A DNA stretch of 64,000 nt, from assembly GCA_002154345.1 (NCBI GenBank), contig MUNB01000021.1:1-64000 (forward strand), given 5' to 3'. The notes under the pieces are model-generated. The model was not told where the DNA came from. It ran no database searches and saw only the letters and a list, made by a program, of their open reading frames with translations. Below are positions 32,364 to 42,000 of this stretch, piece by piece; the first letter of the stretch is position 1; the number at the start of each line of letters is the position of its first letter. The position numbers were made by a program, and so were the translations under genes. This stretch comes from Streptomyces griseus (lineage in GTDB: Bacteria; Actinomycetota; Actinomycetes; Streptomycetales; Streptomycetaceae).

Positions 32364-33413
32364 TCAGGTGAGCAGCGGCAGCACATCGGCGCCCAGCCGC
32401 CGCACGTTCTCCTCGGTCGCCGCGAGATCGCCCGTCCCCTCCACCAGCAGGGCGAAGCGCGTGATCCCGGTCCGCTCGGCGGTGGCCGCGAGCCGGTCGG
32501 CGGCCAGCTGCGGCGGGCCCACCGGATGCAGTCCGCACAGCAGTTCCGTGTACGCGACCGGATCCCGCATCACGCGGTGCCTGCCGTCGACCGTGACATG
32601 GGCGTCGAGCCCCTGGCGCAGCCAGCCGGGCATCGCCTTCACCAGCATCTCCGTGGCGTCCCGGGCGCCGTCCGCGATCTGGGCCACCCCGGCGGACACA
32701 TGTGCGGCCCCCTCCACCACCTCGGGCGGATGGCCGGCCTCCCGGGCCGCCGTACGCCACAGGGCGACCATCTCCGCCTTCTCCTCGTCCCCGCAGTGCA
32801 TGCCGAGCAGCATCGGGAGCGCCTGCTGGGCCGCCAGCCGCACGCTCTTCGGCGAGGTGCACGCCACGACGACCTCGGGCCCCGAAGCGCCCGGAACCGC
32901 GTCGGCCGGCCCCTCCAGCAGCTCGTCCGCGCGCGGCACCACCGCCACCTCGCGGAAGCCGAACCGCTCGCCGCGCCCCGCGACGCGCGCCTCCCGCAGC
33001 CAGGCGAGCACCAGGCCGAGCGCCTCGGGGAAGCCGTTCTCGTACGCGTCGAGACCGCCGCCGAAGACCTCCAGGTCCACCCACGGACCGCCCCGGCCCA
33101 CCCCGAGCGAGAAGCGTCCACCGCTGGTCAGATGCAGCAGCGCGGCCTGCTCGGCGAGCGCGACCGGGTGGTGGTTGGGCAGCACGCTGACCGCGGTGCC
33201 GACCCGGATTCTGCGGGTGCGGCCCAGCAGCAGCGCGGCCAGCGTCGTCGCCGACGGGCAGACTCCGTACGGCACGAAGTGGTGCTCGGCCAGCCAGACC
33301 GAGTCGAGCCCGCTCTCCTCCGCGGCCTCGGTGGACCGGACGGCCCGGTGCAGGGCCTCACCCGGTCCCTGTCCCGGGAACTGGGCTGCCAGAACGAACG
33401 TTCCGATGCGCAT
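32364..33413 (-). CDS. LLM-class (luciferase-like) flavin-dependent oxidoreductase
   Basis: 349 residues. A TIM-barrel bacterial luciferase-like protein with AEESGLDSVWLAEHHFVPYG, RRIRVGTAVSVLPNHHPVALAEQAALLHLTSGGRFSLGVGRG and the typical C-terminal ITRFALLVEG. FMN- or F420-dependent; the class does not reveal the substrate. It has a divergent small gene upstream and is monocistronic. Confidence 0.92.
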   Translation of the reverse strand: MRIGTFVLAAQFPGQGPGEALHRAVRSTEAAEESGLDSVWLAEHHFVPYGVCPSATTLAALLLGRTRRIRVGTAVSVLPNHHPVALAEQAALLHLTSGGRFSLGVGRGGPWVDLEVFGGGLDAYENGFPEALGLVLAWLREARVAGRGERFGFREVAVVPRADELLEGPADAVPGASGPEVVVACTSPKSVRLAAQQALPMLLGMHCGDEEKAEMVALWRTAAREAGHPPEVVEGAAHVSAGVAQIADGARDATEMLVKAMPGWLRQGLDAHVTVDGRHRVMRDPVAYTELLCGLHPVGPPQLAADRLAATAERTGITRFALLVEGTGDLAATEENVRRLGADVLPLLT

Positions 33414-33625
33414 CGCCTATTGCCTCCTTGCGGCCGACGCGTTCTCCCCCACTGGCAACAACGTCTGACACGTGCCAAAGGCACGGTCCACGGAGAAGTT
33501 GTTGCGATTTTCCGCTAACTCATTCCACTGCCGGATCGGACCGCCCCGGGCACCCGACGACCACCCCCGACGCCAGGCTCTAGGCTGGGACGCACCGTGC
33601 CCGATCCGCCCCCGTGAGGTGTCCC

Positions 33626-33955
33626 GTGTCCCCGCGCCGTAACCGCCCCCGTGGCGGCGAGAGTCCCGACGAACGCCCCGGCACGGCGCCCGGCAGATAC
33701 GGCGGGGGAGGGGGCACCGAGAGCTGGCAGGGCGAGGAGTGGTCGGTGCGCCCGGTCAGCGGCGCGAGCGCCCAGAGCAAGCGGTACCGCTGCCCCGGCT
33801 GCGACCAGGAGATCCCCTCCGGCGTCCCGCATCTGGTCGCCTGGCCCGAGTACGGCGGAATCGACGACCGCAGGCACTGGCACAAGGCGTGCTGGAACGC
33901 GAAGGACCGCCGCACCACCCGGGTGCAGCGGTCCCGTAACGCCCCGCGCCACTGA
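33626..33955 (+). CDS. Small zinc-ribbon-like protein
   Basis: 109 residues from GTG 33626, with TGAGG 6 bases upstream. The N-terminus is basic and disordered (RRNRPRGGESPDERPG). A compact core contains RCPGC and, about 35 residues later, RHWHKACW, a Cys-x2-Cys...His-x-x-Cys arrangement that fits one zinc site. The C-terminus is basic. It may bind nucleic acid or protein; relatives are sometimes mislabelled as ATP/GTP-binding. Confidence 0.75.
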   Translation: MSPRRNRPRGGESPDERPGTAPGRYGGGGGTESWQGEEWSVRPVSGASAQSKRYRCPGCDQEIPSGVPHLVAWPEYGGIDDRRHWHKACWNAKDRRTTRVQRSRNAPRH

Positions 33956-33963
33956 GGCCCCTC

Positions 33964-34815
33964 TCAGACGTCGCGCCGGTTCAGTATCGCGAGCGCCCCG
34001 GCCAGCGCCACGGCGGCCAGGCCCGCCATCAGCACCGGCGACCCCCAGGCGGACGGGCCGGAATCGGTCATCGTCGCGCCGTACAGCGCGCTGAGCTGGT
34101 TGGGGATCGAGTACTCGACCAGGAAGCGCTGAAGGCCCCGCAGAGCGTCGGCGAACATGAACAGCGCGAGGACCAGCGGCAGCAGCACCACGCCGATCAT
34201 GATGGTGATCGCGCCCGCCGAGTGCCGCACGATCGCGCCGACCCCGAGCGACAGCAGGCCGAGAGCCGCGATGTAGAACCCGACGCCGAGCGTGGCGTAC
34301 ATCCACTGGCCGGCCGACGCGGCGACGGTGCCGCTCAGGATCATGGTCTGGAACACCGCCACGACCGTGGCGGTCACCGTCGTGATGACGAAGGTCAGCA
34401 GGAAGAAGACGACCGCCTTCGCCGCGAGCACCCGGCCCCGGCTCGGACAGGCCGTCAGCGTCGTACGGATCATGCCGGTGCTGTACTCGGAGCCGATGGT
34501 CAGCACCCCGAGCGTGATCACGCAGATCGAGCCCAGCAGCACCCCGAAGAAGCCGAGCCCCAGCGCGGGCTCGCCCGACAGGCCGGCGTCGTTCACCGCG
34601 AGCAGCAGCGCGGTGCCGAACCCGATCGTCAGCATCAGCGCGACCATCACGCCGAGCGTCCAGACCGTGGCGCGTACGGAACGGATCTTGGTCCACTCCG
34701 AGGCGACCGCGTCGCCGAGGGTAGCGGGCCGGATCGGGATCGGCGACTCGTAGGAGACCGGCGGGCCGGCTTCCGGCGCCTGCTCGTCAGCCTGCGGGGT
34801 GGCCGGCGTCGTCAT
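33964..34815 (-). CDS. ABC-2 exporter permease (first of two tandem systems)
   Basis: 283 residues from ATG 34815, which overlaps the ATPase stop (ATGA). A hydrophilic Pro-rich N-terminus leads to VASEWTKIRSVRATVWTLGV, then six membrane helices with the YSTGMIRTTLTACPSRGRVLAAKAVVF loop. The same loop (EYSSGMIRTSLAAVPQRATFLLSKI) occurs in the permease at 36097, showing that the two systems are paralogous. Substrate unknown. Confidence 0.92.
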   Translation of the reverse strand: MTTPATPQADEQAPEAGPPVSYESPIPIRPATLGDAVASEWTKIRSVRATVWTLGVMVALMLTIGFGTALLLAVNDAGLSGEPALGLGFFGVLLGSICVITLGVLTIGSEYSTGMIRTTLTACPSRGRVLAAKAVVFFLLTFVITTVTATVVAVFQTMILSGTVAASAGQWMYATLGVGFYIAALGLLSLGVGAIVRHSAGAITIMIGVVLLPLVLALFMFADALRGLQRFLVEYSIPNQLSALYGATMTDSGPSAWGSPVLMAGLAAVALAGALAILNRRDV

Positions 34816-35957
34816 CTGAGGTCCTTGCTGGTCTGCTCCCCGGCCGGGACGGCGGAGGAGGGCTCGGCGGCGGGTACGGGAGCGGGCCCGGCGTCCCGGT
34901 CCCGGTGGACGGGCGGCGGCGGGGCGTACCAGCCCTCCTGCGGCACCTCCACCGGCTCCGGGGGCGCCAGGTCCTCGCCGCCGAGGACCTGGCCGTACGC
35001 GTCCAGGGGCGGCGGCTCCACGAGGCCCGCCTTGGCGTCGTCCGTCGAGCGGTAGTCCACCAGGCCCTGCGTCAGCCGCATGTACGCCTCCTCCAGCGAG
35101 GCCTGGTGCGGCGACAGCTCCCAGAGCCGTACGTCGCACGCGTGGGCCAGATCGCTGATCCGCGGCAGCGGCAGCCCGGTGACCCGCAGCGCCCCGCCCG
35201 GCTCCGACAGCACCCGGCCGCCCGCCTCGATGAGCGTGGCCGTCAGCTTCTTCCGCTCCACGGCGTCGTCGTCCGGCACCCGGACCCGGGCGAAGTCGGC
35301 GGAGTTGGCGGAGATGAAGTCCGTGACGCTCATGTCGGAGAGCAGCCGGCCGCGCCCGATCACGATCAGATGGTCGGCGGTCAGGGCCATCTCGCTCATC
35401 AGATGGGACGAGACGAAGACCGTGCGCCCCTCGGCGGCCAGCGACTTCATCAGATTGCGGACCCAGTGGATGCCCTCCGGGTCGAGGCCGTTGACCGGCT
35501 CGTCGAACAGCAGCACCTGCGGATCGCCGAGCAGCGCCGCCGCGATCCCGAGCCGCTGCCCCATCCCGAGCGAGAAGCCGCTGGAGCGCCGCTTGGCGAC
35601 GTCCTGGAGGCCGACCACACCCAGCACCTCGTCCACCCGGGCCGCCGGGATGCCGGCCAGCTGGGCCAGGGACAGCAGATGGTTACGGGCGGTGCGCCCG
35701 CCGTGCACACCCTTGGCGTCCAGCAGCGCGCCCACCTGGCGCGGGGCGTTCGGCAGGCTGCGGTAGGGGTGGCCGGCGATCGTGACGTGACCCGCGGTGG
35801 GGCGGTCCAGGCCGAGGATCATGCGCATGGTCGTGGACTTGCCCGACCCGTTGGGACCGAGGAAGCCGGTGACGGCGCCCGGCCGCACCTGGAAGGAAAG
35901 GTCGTCCACGGCCGTCTTCGCGCCGTAGCGCTTGGTCAGGCCGACTGCCTCGATCAT
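34812..35957 (-). CDS. ABC exporter ATPase (first of two tandem systems)
   Basis: 381 residues from ATG 35957. Walker A is GPNGSGKST, signature FSLGMGQRL (a Gly-Met-Gly variant of SGGQ), Walker B VLLFDEPVNGLD, and H-loop SSHLMSEMA. After the ATPase, about 75 extra residues are Pro-rich and disordered (EPPPLDAYGQ, YAPPPPVHRDRD), unlike its paralogue's shorter tail. It forms a two-gene unit with the overlapping permease. Confidence 0.93.
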   Translation of the reverse strand: MIEAVGLTKRYGAKTAVDDLSFQVRPGAVTGFLGPNGSGKSTTMRMILGLDRPTAGHVTIAGHPYRSLPNAPRQVGALLDAKGVHGGRTARNHLLSLAQLAGIPAARVDEVLGVVGLQDVAKRRSSGFSLGMGQRLGIAAALLGDPQVLLFDEPVNGLDPEGIHWVRNLMKSLAAEGRTVFVSSHLMSEMALTADHLIVIGRGRLLSDMSVTDFISANSADFARVRVPDDDAVERKKLTATLIEAGGRVLSEPGGALRVTGLPLPRISDLAHACDVRLWELSPHQASLEEAYMRLTQGLVDYRSTDDAKAGLVEPPPLDAYGQVLGGEDLAPPEPVEVPQEGWYAPPPPVHRDRDAGPAPVPAAEPSSAVPAGEQTSKDLR

Positions 35958-36096
35958 TCTCCAGCCCCATCGACTCACTCTGTCGTTCGGGGCTCGGGCC
36001 GCCCGGCCGCACACCCCCGTAAGAGTTAGGAGGATAACCAGGCGTCGACGGTTCCGGCCAAGTTGCGCACAGCGTGCGAGCGCGCGGTTACGGGCC

Positions 36097-36885
36097 CTAC
36101 GCGTCCCGCTTCTTCAGGACCAGATAGCCGCCGAGCACCGCCGCCAGGACCCAGAGCACCATGATCCCGAGCCCTCCCCACGGACCGTACGGGGCGGGAT
36201 CGGTGTTCATCGCGTCCGGGACGACCTGCATGATCTTCGAACCGGCCTGGTCCGGGAAGTACCGGGCGACGCTCTTGGCGCCGGGCACCGCCGCGAGGAT
36301 CTGCGAGACCAGGAAGAAGAACGGCATCAGGATGCCGAGCGACAGCATGGAGCTGCGCAGCATCGCCGCCACGCCCATGGAGAAGATCGCGATCAGCCCC
36401 ATGTAGAGCCCGCCGCCGACCACCGCGCGCAGAACGTTCTCCGCGCCGATGTCGGTGCCCCGGTGGCCCAGCATCGCCTGGCTCAGGAAGAACGAGACGA
36501 AGCTGGTGAGCAGCCCCACGACCAGGGCCAGCACACCGGCCACCGTGATCTTGCTGAGGAGGAAGGTCGCGCGCTGGGGCACTGCCGCCAGTGAGGTGCG
36601 GATCATGCCGGAGCTGTACTCCGTACCGACCACCAGCACCCCGAACACGACCATCGCGAGCTGGCCGAGAATCGTCCCGGAGAAGCTGACGAAGGTCGGG
36701 TCGAACGTGGCCTGCTCGGCCTCGGAGAGATCGTCGAACGTGGCGTTCAGCAGGGCGCTCAGCGCCGCGCCCATCACCACCGTCACGGCGAACGCGGCGA
36801 TGAGCGTCCAGATCGTCGAGGAGACCGACCGGATCTTGGTCCACTCCGAGGTGAGAACCGCGGGTACCGATGCCATCGTCGTCAC
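36097..36885 (-). CDS. ABC-2 exporter permease (second tandem system)
   Basis: 262 residues from GTG 36885, which overlaps the ATPase stop (GTGA); ATG 36876 is an in-frame alternative. It starts with LTSEWTKIRSVSSTIWTL and has six membrane helices. It is paralogous to the permease at 33964. The frame is open further upstream, but that region is covered by the ATPase gene. Confidence 0.92.
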   Translation of the reverse strand: MTTMASVPAVLTSEWTKIRSVSSTIWTLIAAFAVTVVMGAALSALLNATFDDLSEAEQATFDPTFVSFSGTILGQLAMVVFGVLVVGTEYSSGMIRTSLAAVPQRATFLLSKITVAGVLALVVGLLTSFVSFFLSQAMLGHRGTDIGAENVLRAVVGGGLYMGLIAIFSMGVAAMLRSSMLSLGILMPFFFLVSQILAAVPGAKSVARYFPDQAGSKIMQVVPDAMNTDPAPYGPWGGLGIMVLWVLAAVLGGYLVLKKRDA

Positions 36886-37877
36886 TCGCCCTCGTTGTCG
36901 GTGCTGCCCGGCTTGTTCCAGCCCTCGCCCCAGCCCGCGCCCACCGCGGGCGGTTCGGCCGCCGGATCCCGTTCCGAATGAGCGTGGTACTCCACCGAAC
37001 CGGCGGTCATCTGCATGAACGCCTCCTCCAGCGAGGCCCGCTGGGAACTCAGCTCGTGCAGCACCACCTGGTGCCGGGCCGCCAGTTCGCCCAGTTCCTC
37101 GGTGCTCGCGCCGTCGATCTCCAGGACGCCGCCCGACGTCTCGACCGGGGTGAAGCCCTCCTGGTGCAGCACGTCGCGCAGCCGCTCCTGCTGCGGGGAG
37201 CGCAGCCGGGTGTAGCTGCGCGAGTTCTCGTGGATGAAGTCCGCCATCGAGGTGTCGGCGAGCAGCTTGCCCTGGCCGATCACGATCAAGTGGTCGGCGG
37301 TCAGCGCCATTTCGCTCATCAGGTGCGAGGAGACGAAGATGGTCCGGCCCTCCGACGCGAGCGCCTTCATCAGATTGCGGATCCAGTGGATGCCCTCCGG
37401 GTCCAGTCCGTTGACCGGCTCGTCGAACATCAGGATCTCGGGATCGCCCAGCAGCGCCGAGGCGATGCCGAGCCGCTGGCCCATGCCGAGCGAGAACCCC
37501 TTGGACTTCTTCTTCGCCACCGCGGTCAGCCCGACCATGTCGAGCACCTCGTCGACCCGGCCGCTCGGGATGCGGTTGCTCTGCGCCAGGCACAGCAGGT
37601 TGTTGTACGCGCTGCGGCCGCCGTGCATCGCCTTGGCGTCGAGGAGCGCCCCGATGTACTTCAGCGGCTCCTGGAGTTCGCGGTAGTGCTTGCCGTCGAT
37701 GCGCACCGTGCCGCTGGTCGCGTGGTCGAGATCGAGCATCATCCGCATCGTGGTGGACTTGCCCGCCCCGTTGGGACCGAGAAAGCCGGTCACGATGCCC
37801 GGCCTGACCTGAAACGACAGATGATCGACGGCGACCTTGCTGCCGAACCGTTTGGTGAGTCCCTCGAGCTCGATCAT
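36882..37877 (-). CDS. ABC exporter ATPase (second tandem system)
   Basis: 331 residues from ATG 37877. Walker A is GPNGAGKST, signature FSLGMGQRL, Walker B LMFDEPVNGLD, H-loop SSHLMSEMA. Large blocks (GIHWIRNLMKALASEGRTIF, LTADHLIVIGQG) are shared with the ATPase at 34812, so the two modules arose by duplication. About 40 residues after the last domain are hydrophilic. Confidence 0.94.
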   Translation of the reverse strand: MIELEGLTKRFGSKVAVDHLSFQVRPGIVTGFLGPNGAGKSTTMRMMLDLDHATSGTVRIDGKHYRELQEPLKYIGALLDAKAMHGGRSAYNNLLCLAQSNRIPSGRVDEVLDMVGLTAVAKKKSKGFSLGMGQRLGIASALLGDPEILMFDEPVNGLDPEGIHWIRNLMKALASEGRTIFVSSHLMSEMALTADHLIVIGQGKLLADTSMADFIHENSRSYTRLRSPQQERLRDVLHQEGFTPVETSGGVLEIDGASTEELGELAARHQVVLHELSSQRASLEEAFMQMTAGSVEYHAHSERDPAAEPPAVGAGWGEGWNKPGSTDNEGE

Positions 37878-37965
37878 GCGCACACGCTAGAACGCCCGAG
37901 CGCCCGGCGCCACCACAAGGGCGGAACCGGGCGCACACGGGGGTACGGCTGGGTACTGCGGGGCG

Positions 37966-38904
37966 TCAGCGGGTCTGCTGGGCCGGGACGCCGCGGGTGG
38001 CGGGCTCGTCCTCCACCGGGGTGCCGGCGGCGGCCACGGCGGCGCCGGTCAGCGTCGCCAGCATCTCGCGGACGTTGGTCAGCTGCGCGTTGATCGAGTC
38101 GCGGCGGTTGGTGAGCGCCGCCAGCTCGCGCTCGGATTCGCTGCGGATCCGGTCGGCCTTGGCGTTGGCGTCGGCGACGATGTCCTCGGCCTGGCGCTGG
38201 GCGGTCTCCACCGTCTGGCGGGCCCGGCGCTCGGCGTCCGTGCGCAGCTTCTCGGCCTCCAGGCGGAGCTGCTCGGCGCGGTGCTCGATCTCGGCGAGAC
38301 GCTTCTCGGCCTTGGCCTGACGGGACGCGAGGTCGCGCTCCGACTGCTCGCGGCGCTTGGCGAGGTTCGTCTCGAAGTCGGCCGCGGCCTGGGCGGCCTT
38401 GGCGCGGGTCTCCTCGAAGAGGGCGTCGGCCTCCTCGCGCTTCTGCTGGGCGTCCTTCTGGGCGTCCGAGCGCAGCGTGTTCGCCTCGCCCTGAGCCTTC
38501 TCGACGATCCGGACGCCCTCGTCCTCGGCCTTCGCCTTGCGCTCGGCGGCGAACGACTCGGCGTCGTTGCGCACCTGCTGGGCCGCCGACTCGGCGAGCT
38601 CACGGTGCTGCTCGGCCGCGCGACGGGCCTCCTCGCGCAGGTCCTTCGCCTCCTCCTCGGCGAGGCGGAGAATCTTCTCGACACGGGCGCCGAGACCGGC
38701 GTACGACGGCTCCGCGTCGTTTACCTGGGCCTGGGCGTTCTGCGTTTCGAGGTGCAGCTCCTCGATGCGCTTTTCCAGAGAGGTGATTCGGGCCAGAGCA
38801 CTATCACGGTCGGCGACGAGCTTGGTAATGCGGTCGTCCACCTGACCGCGGTCGTAGCCACGGCGCACGAGCTCGAAGCCGAAGGGGGAGGAAGGGTCAC
38901 TCAT
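37966..38904 (-). CDS. filP: Coiled-coil filament protein FilP
   Basis: 312 residues from ATG 38904 (AGGAA upstream). The N-terminus FGFELVRRGYDRGQVDDRI is a DivIVA-like start. About 250 residues of Ala/Glu/Arg-rich coiled coil follow (EAKDLREEARRAAEQHRELAE, EAEKLRTDAERRARQTVETA), then a short disordered tail. FilP forms cytoskeletal filaments that stiffen the hyphal tip and interacts with Scy and DivIVA. Scy is encoded directly upstream, the arrangement known from S. coelicolor. Confidence 0.95.
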   Translation of the reverse strand: MSDPSSPFGFELVRRGYDRGQVDDRITKLVADRDSALARITSLEKRIEELHLETQNAQAQVNDAEPSYAGLGARVEKILRLAEEEAKDLREEARRAAEQHRELAESAAQQVRNDAESFAAERKAKAEDEGVRIVEKAQGEANTLRSDAQKDAQQKREEADALFEETRAKAAQAAADFETNLAKRREQSERDLASRQAKAEKRLAEIEHRAEQLRLEAEKLRTDAERRARQTVETAQRQAEDIVADANAKADRIRSESERELAALTNRRDSINAQLTNVREMLATLTGAAVAAAGTPVEDEPATRGVPAQQTR

Positions 38905-38944
38905 GGGGTTCCTGTCGAATGAGACCGGTGAGGTGATAGAGGGA

Positions 38945-38971
38945 ATCCTAGGGGCCATAGCGGCGTGTCAG
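38945..38971 (-). promoter_or_regulatory. Possible filP promoter
   Basis: On the minus strand CTGACA (38971-38966) is followed after 15 bases by TAGGAT (38950-38945), about 40 bases before the filP ATG. The -10 fits TAGRRT; the spacer is short, so this is tentative. Confidence 0.3.
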
Positions 38972-39088
38972 CGTGCAGATGCCGGTTTGATCTGGAGAAT
39001 GACACCCCTTTTGAGTGGCTGACCCCCGGAGTGCTTGCCACTCGAAGGGTTGAATGTCCATGGCGAACCACGGCGCACCGCGGATCGG

Positions 39089-42000
39089 CTACCGCTCGGA
39101 CGACTTGCCCCCCGATCGGGTCCCCGCCGCCGCCGGGGCCTTGGCGCCCCCCGCGGAACCGCCGGCCGGTTTCCCGCCCCCGGTCGGAGTCTCGAAAGAC
39201 TCCAACGCTTCGAGCACGTCCTGGACACGGGAGATCTCCGCATTGATGTCCTCGCGCCTGCGCACCAGGACGTCCAGCTCGCGTTTGCCCTCGTCGACCG
39301 TGGCCTTCGCCTCGGCCTCGGCGTCGGCGCGCAGCTTCTCCGCCTCGCGGATCAGCTCGGCCTTCTTGGTCTCGGCCTCCTTCAGCAGCGACTCGGCCCG
39401 CTTCACCGCGGCGATACGGACCTTGCTCGCCTCCGAATTGGCCTCCGCCATCAGCTCCTTGGCCTTCGCCTCGGCCTCGTCGCGCTGCTCGGTCGCCGCC
39501 TTCATCAGGTTGTCGACGCGCTCGCCGGCGGTCTTCATCTGCTCGGACGTCTCCCGGCGGGCCCGCTCGTGCAGCTCCTCGATCTCGCTCTCCAGCCGGG
39601 TCCGCAGCTCCTCGGCCCGCTCCCGGATCTGGGTCGCGTCGCGCCGGGCGCCGACCAGCAGTTCGTCCGCGTCGGCCCGGGCGCGCTCCACCAGGGTGTT
39701 GCCCTCGACGGTCGCCTCCGAGGTGATCCGCTGGGCCTCCTTGCGGGCCGCGCCGACCATCGTGTCGGACTGCGTCTCGGCCTCGGTGGCCGTACGCAGC
39801 GCCTCTTCCCGCGCCTTGTTGATGAGCTGGTCCGCCTGCTCGGCCGCGTCCGCCCGGCGTTTCGCCGCCGCCTCGCGCGCCTCGTCCAGCACCCGGTCCG
39901 CCTCCTGGCGGGCCTGGGCGCGCAGCTCCTCCGCCGCCGACTCCGCCTCCGCGCGCAGCCGTGCCGCCTCCTCGTGGGTGCGGGCCGCGTGCTCCTGCGC
40001 GGAGCCCAGCCGTTCGGCCGCCTCACTGCGCAGCCGCTCGGACTCGGCCGCCGCCTCGGCCAGCATCCGGTCCGCCTTCTCGGTGGACTCGGCCCGGCGG
40101 CGGTTGGCCTCCGTGGTGGCCTCGACGACGAGCTGCTCGGAGGCCTGGGCCGCCTCGTTGCGGATGCGCTCGCTCTCGGTGGTCGACTCGCCGATCAGCA
40201 GATCCGACTGGGCCGCCGCCTCCGAACGGATCCGGTTGGCGTCCTGCCGGGCCTCGGCACGGGCGCGCGAGGCGTCCTGCTCCGCCGACGCCAGGGCGTC
40301 GGACGCCTCGGTGCGCATCCGCTGGCTGTACTCGGAGGTGTCCGCGCGCAGCCGCTCGGACTCGGTGATCGCCTCGGAGACCGTCCGCTCGGCCAGCGCC
40401 TTGGCGGCCTCGGCCTCCTCGTGCGCCTCGCGCCGGAGCCGGTCCGCCTCCGCGTTCGCCTCCTGACGCAGGCGTACCGCGTCCTCGGAGGCCCGCTCCC
40501 GCTCCGCGTGCGCGTCGGCGCGGACCCGGTCCGCCTCCTCCTGCGCCTCGGTACGGGTGCGCTCCGCGACATGCTCCGCCGTCGAACGCAGCCCGGCGAT
40601 CTCCTCCTCGGCCTGCTCCTGCAGACCCGAGACGGAGTCCCGTACCTGCTGGGCGGTCTGCTCGGCCGCCGAGACCAGCTCGGTCGCCCGGGCGTCCGCC
40701 TCCTCGACCAGCCGGTCCGCCTCGGCCTGGGCCTCCTCGACCCGCTTGCGGGCGGAGGCGAGCAGCTCCTCGCTCTGCTCGCGGGCCCGCTCGCGCTCCT
40801 GCTCCGCCTCGGTACGGGCCCCGTCGAGGATCTCCTCGGCCTCCCGGCGGCGGCGGGTGGCCTCCTCCTGGGCGGCGGCCAGCGCCTCGGCGGCCTCGGC
40901 CCCGACCCGCTCGGCGGCGGCCGCGGCCTCGGCGCGCACCCGGTCGGCGCTCTCCTGCGCCTCGGACTTGAGCCGCTCGGCCTCCGCGGCCGCCTCGCTC
41001 CGCAGCCGTACGGCGACGTTCTCGCCCTCGGCCCGCGACTGCGAGGCGTCGGCGGCGGCCTCGTCGCGCAGCCGCTCGGCCTCCGCCTCGGCCTGCTCGG
41101 TCAGCGCCCGCAGCCGCTCGGCGGCCTCGGCGCGCTGCCGCTCCGACTCCTCGTTCGTCTCGCGGCGGATCCGCTCGGCCTCGGTGCGGGCCTCGCCGAG
41201 CGCCTCCTCGGCGGCGGCGAGCTTCGCCTCGGCCTCGGTGTGCAGCCGGGTCAGCTCGTCGGCGGCCTCGGCCTGCCGGGCGGCGACACCGCGCTCGGTC
41301 TCCTCGCGCAGCTCGGCCGCGGCGCGCTCGGCCGCCTCCGTGACGGCCGCCGCCTGCTCCTCGGCCTCGGCCCGCAGCTCGTCGGCCTCGGTCCGGGTGC
41401 GCTCCAGCGTCTCCTCGGCCTGCTTGCGCAGGGTCGCGGCGCGCTCGGCGGCCTCGGCGCGGATCCGCTCGCTCTCGCCGTTCGCCTTGGTGCGCAGCTC
41501 GTCCGCGTCGGAGCGGGCCTTGGTCAGCAGCTCCTCGGCGGTGCGGGCGCCCTCCTCCAGCTGCTGGACCGCCTCGCGGCGGGCCTCGCCCCGGATCCGC
41601 TCGCCCTCGGCGACCGCCTCGGAGCGCAGCTGCTCGGCCTCGCCGCGCAGCCGGCGGGCCTCCTCCTGGAGCTCGACCGTCTTGGCCCGGTACTCCTTGG
41701 TGTCGTCCTTGGCCGCGCCCTTGAGCTCGTCGGCCTGCTCGGCGGCCTCGCCGCGCAGCCGGTCCGCCTCGGCCGCCGCCTCGCGGCGGATCCGCTCGGC
41801 CTCCTCGCTCGCCGCCTTCGTGGTCGACTTCGCGTCCTCGGAGGCCTTGGTGAGCACCTCCTCGGCGCTGCGGGCCGCCTTCGCCAGCTGGGCGGCGGCG
41901 TCCTCGGCGGCGACCGTACGGGCTTTCTCGCCGGCCTCGGCGACCAGCCGCTCCGCCTCGGCCCGGGCGTCGGCGAGGGCCTGTTCGGCCTCCTCCTTGA

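Noticed and set aside
36886..37938. Upstream part of the 613-codon frame ending in the permease at 36097
   Set aside because: It is a shadow of the overlapping ATPase gene; the permease starts at the GTGA overlap.
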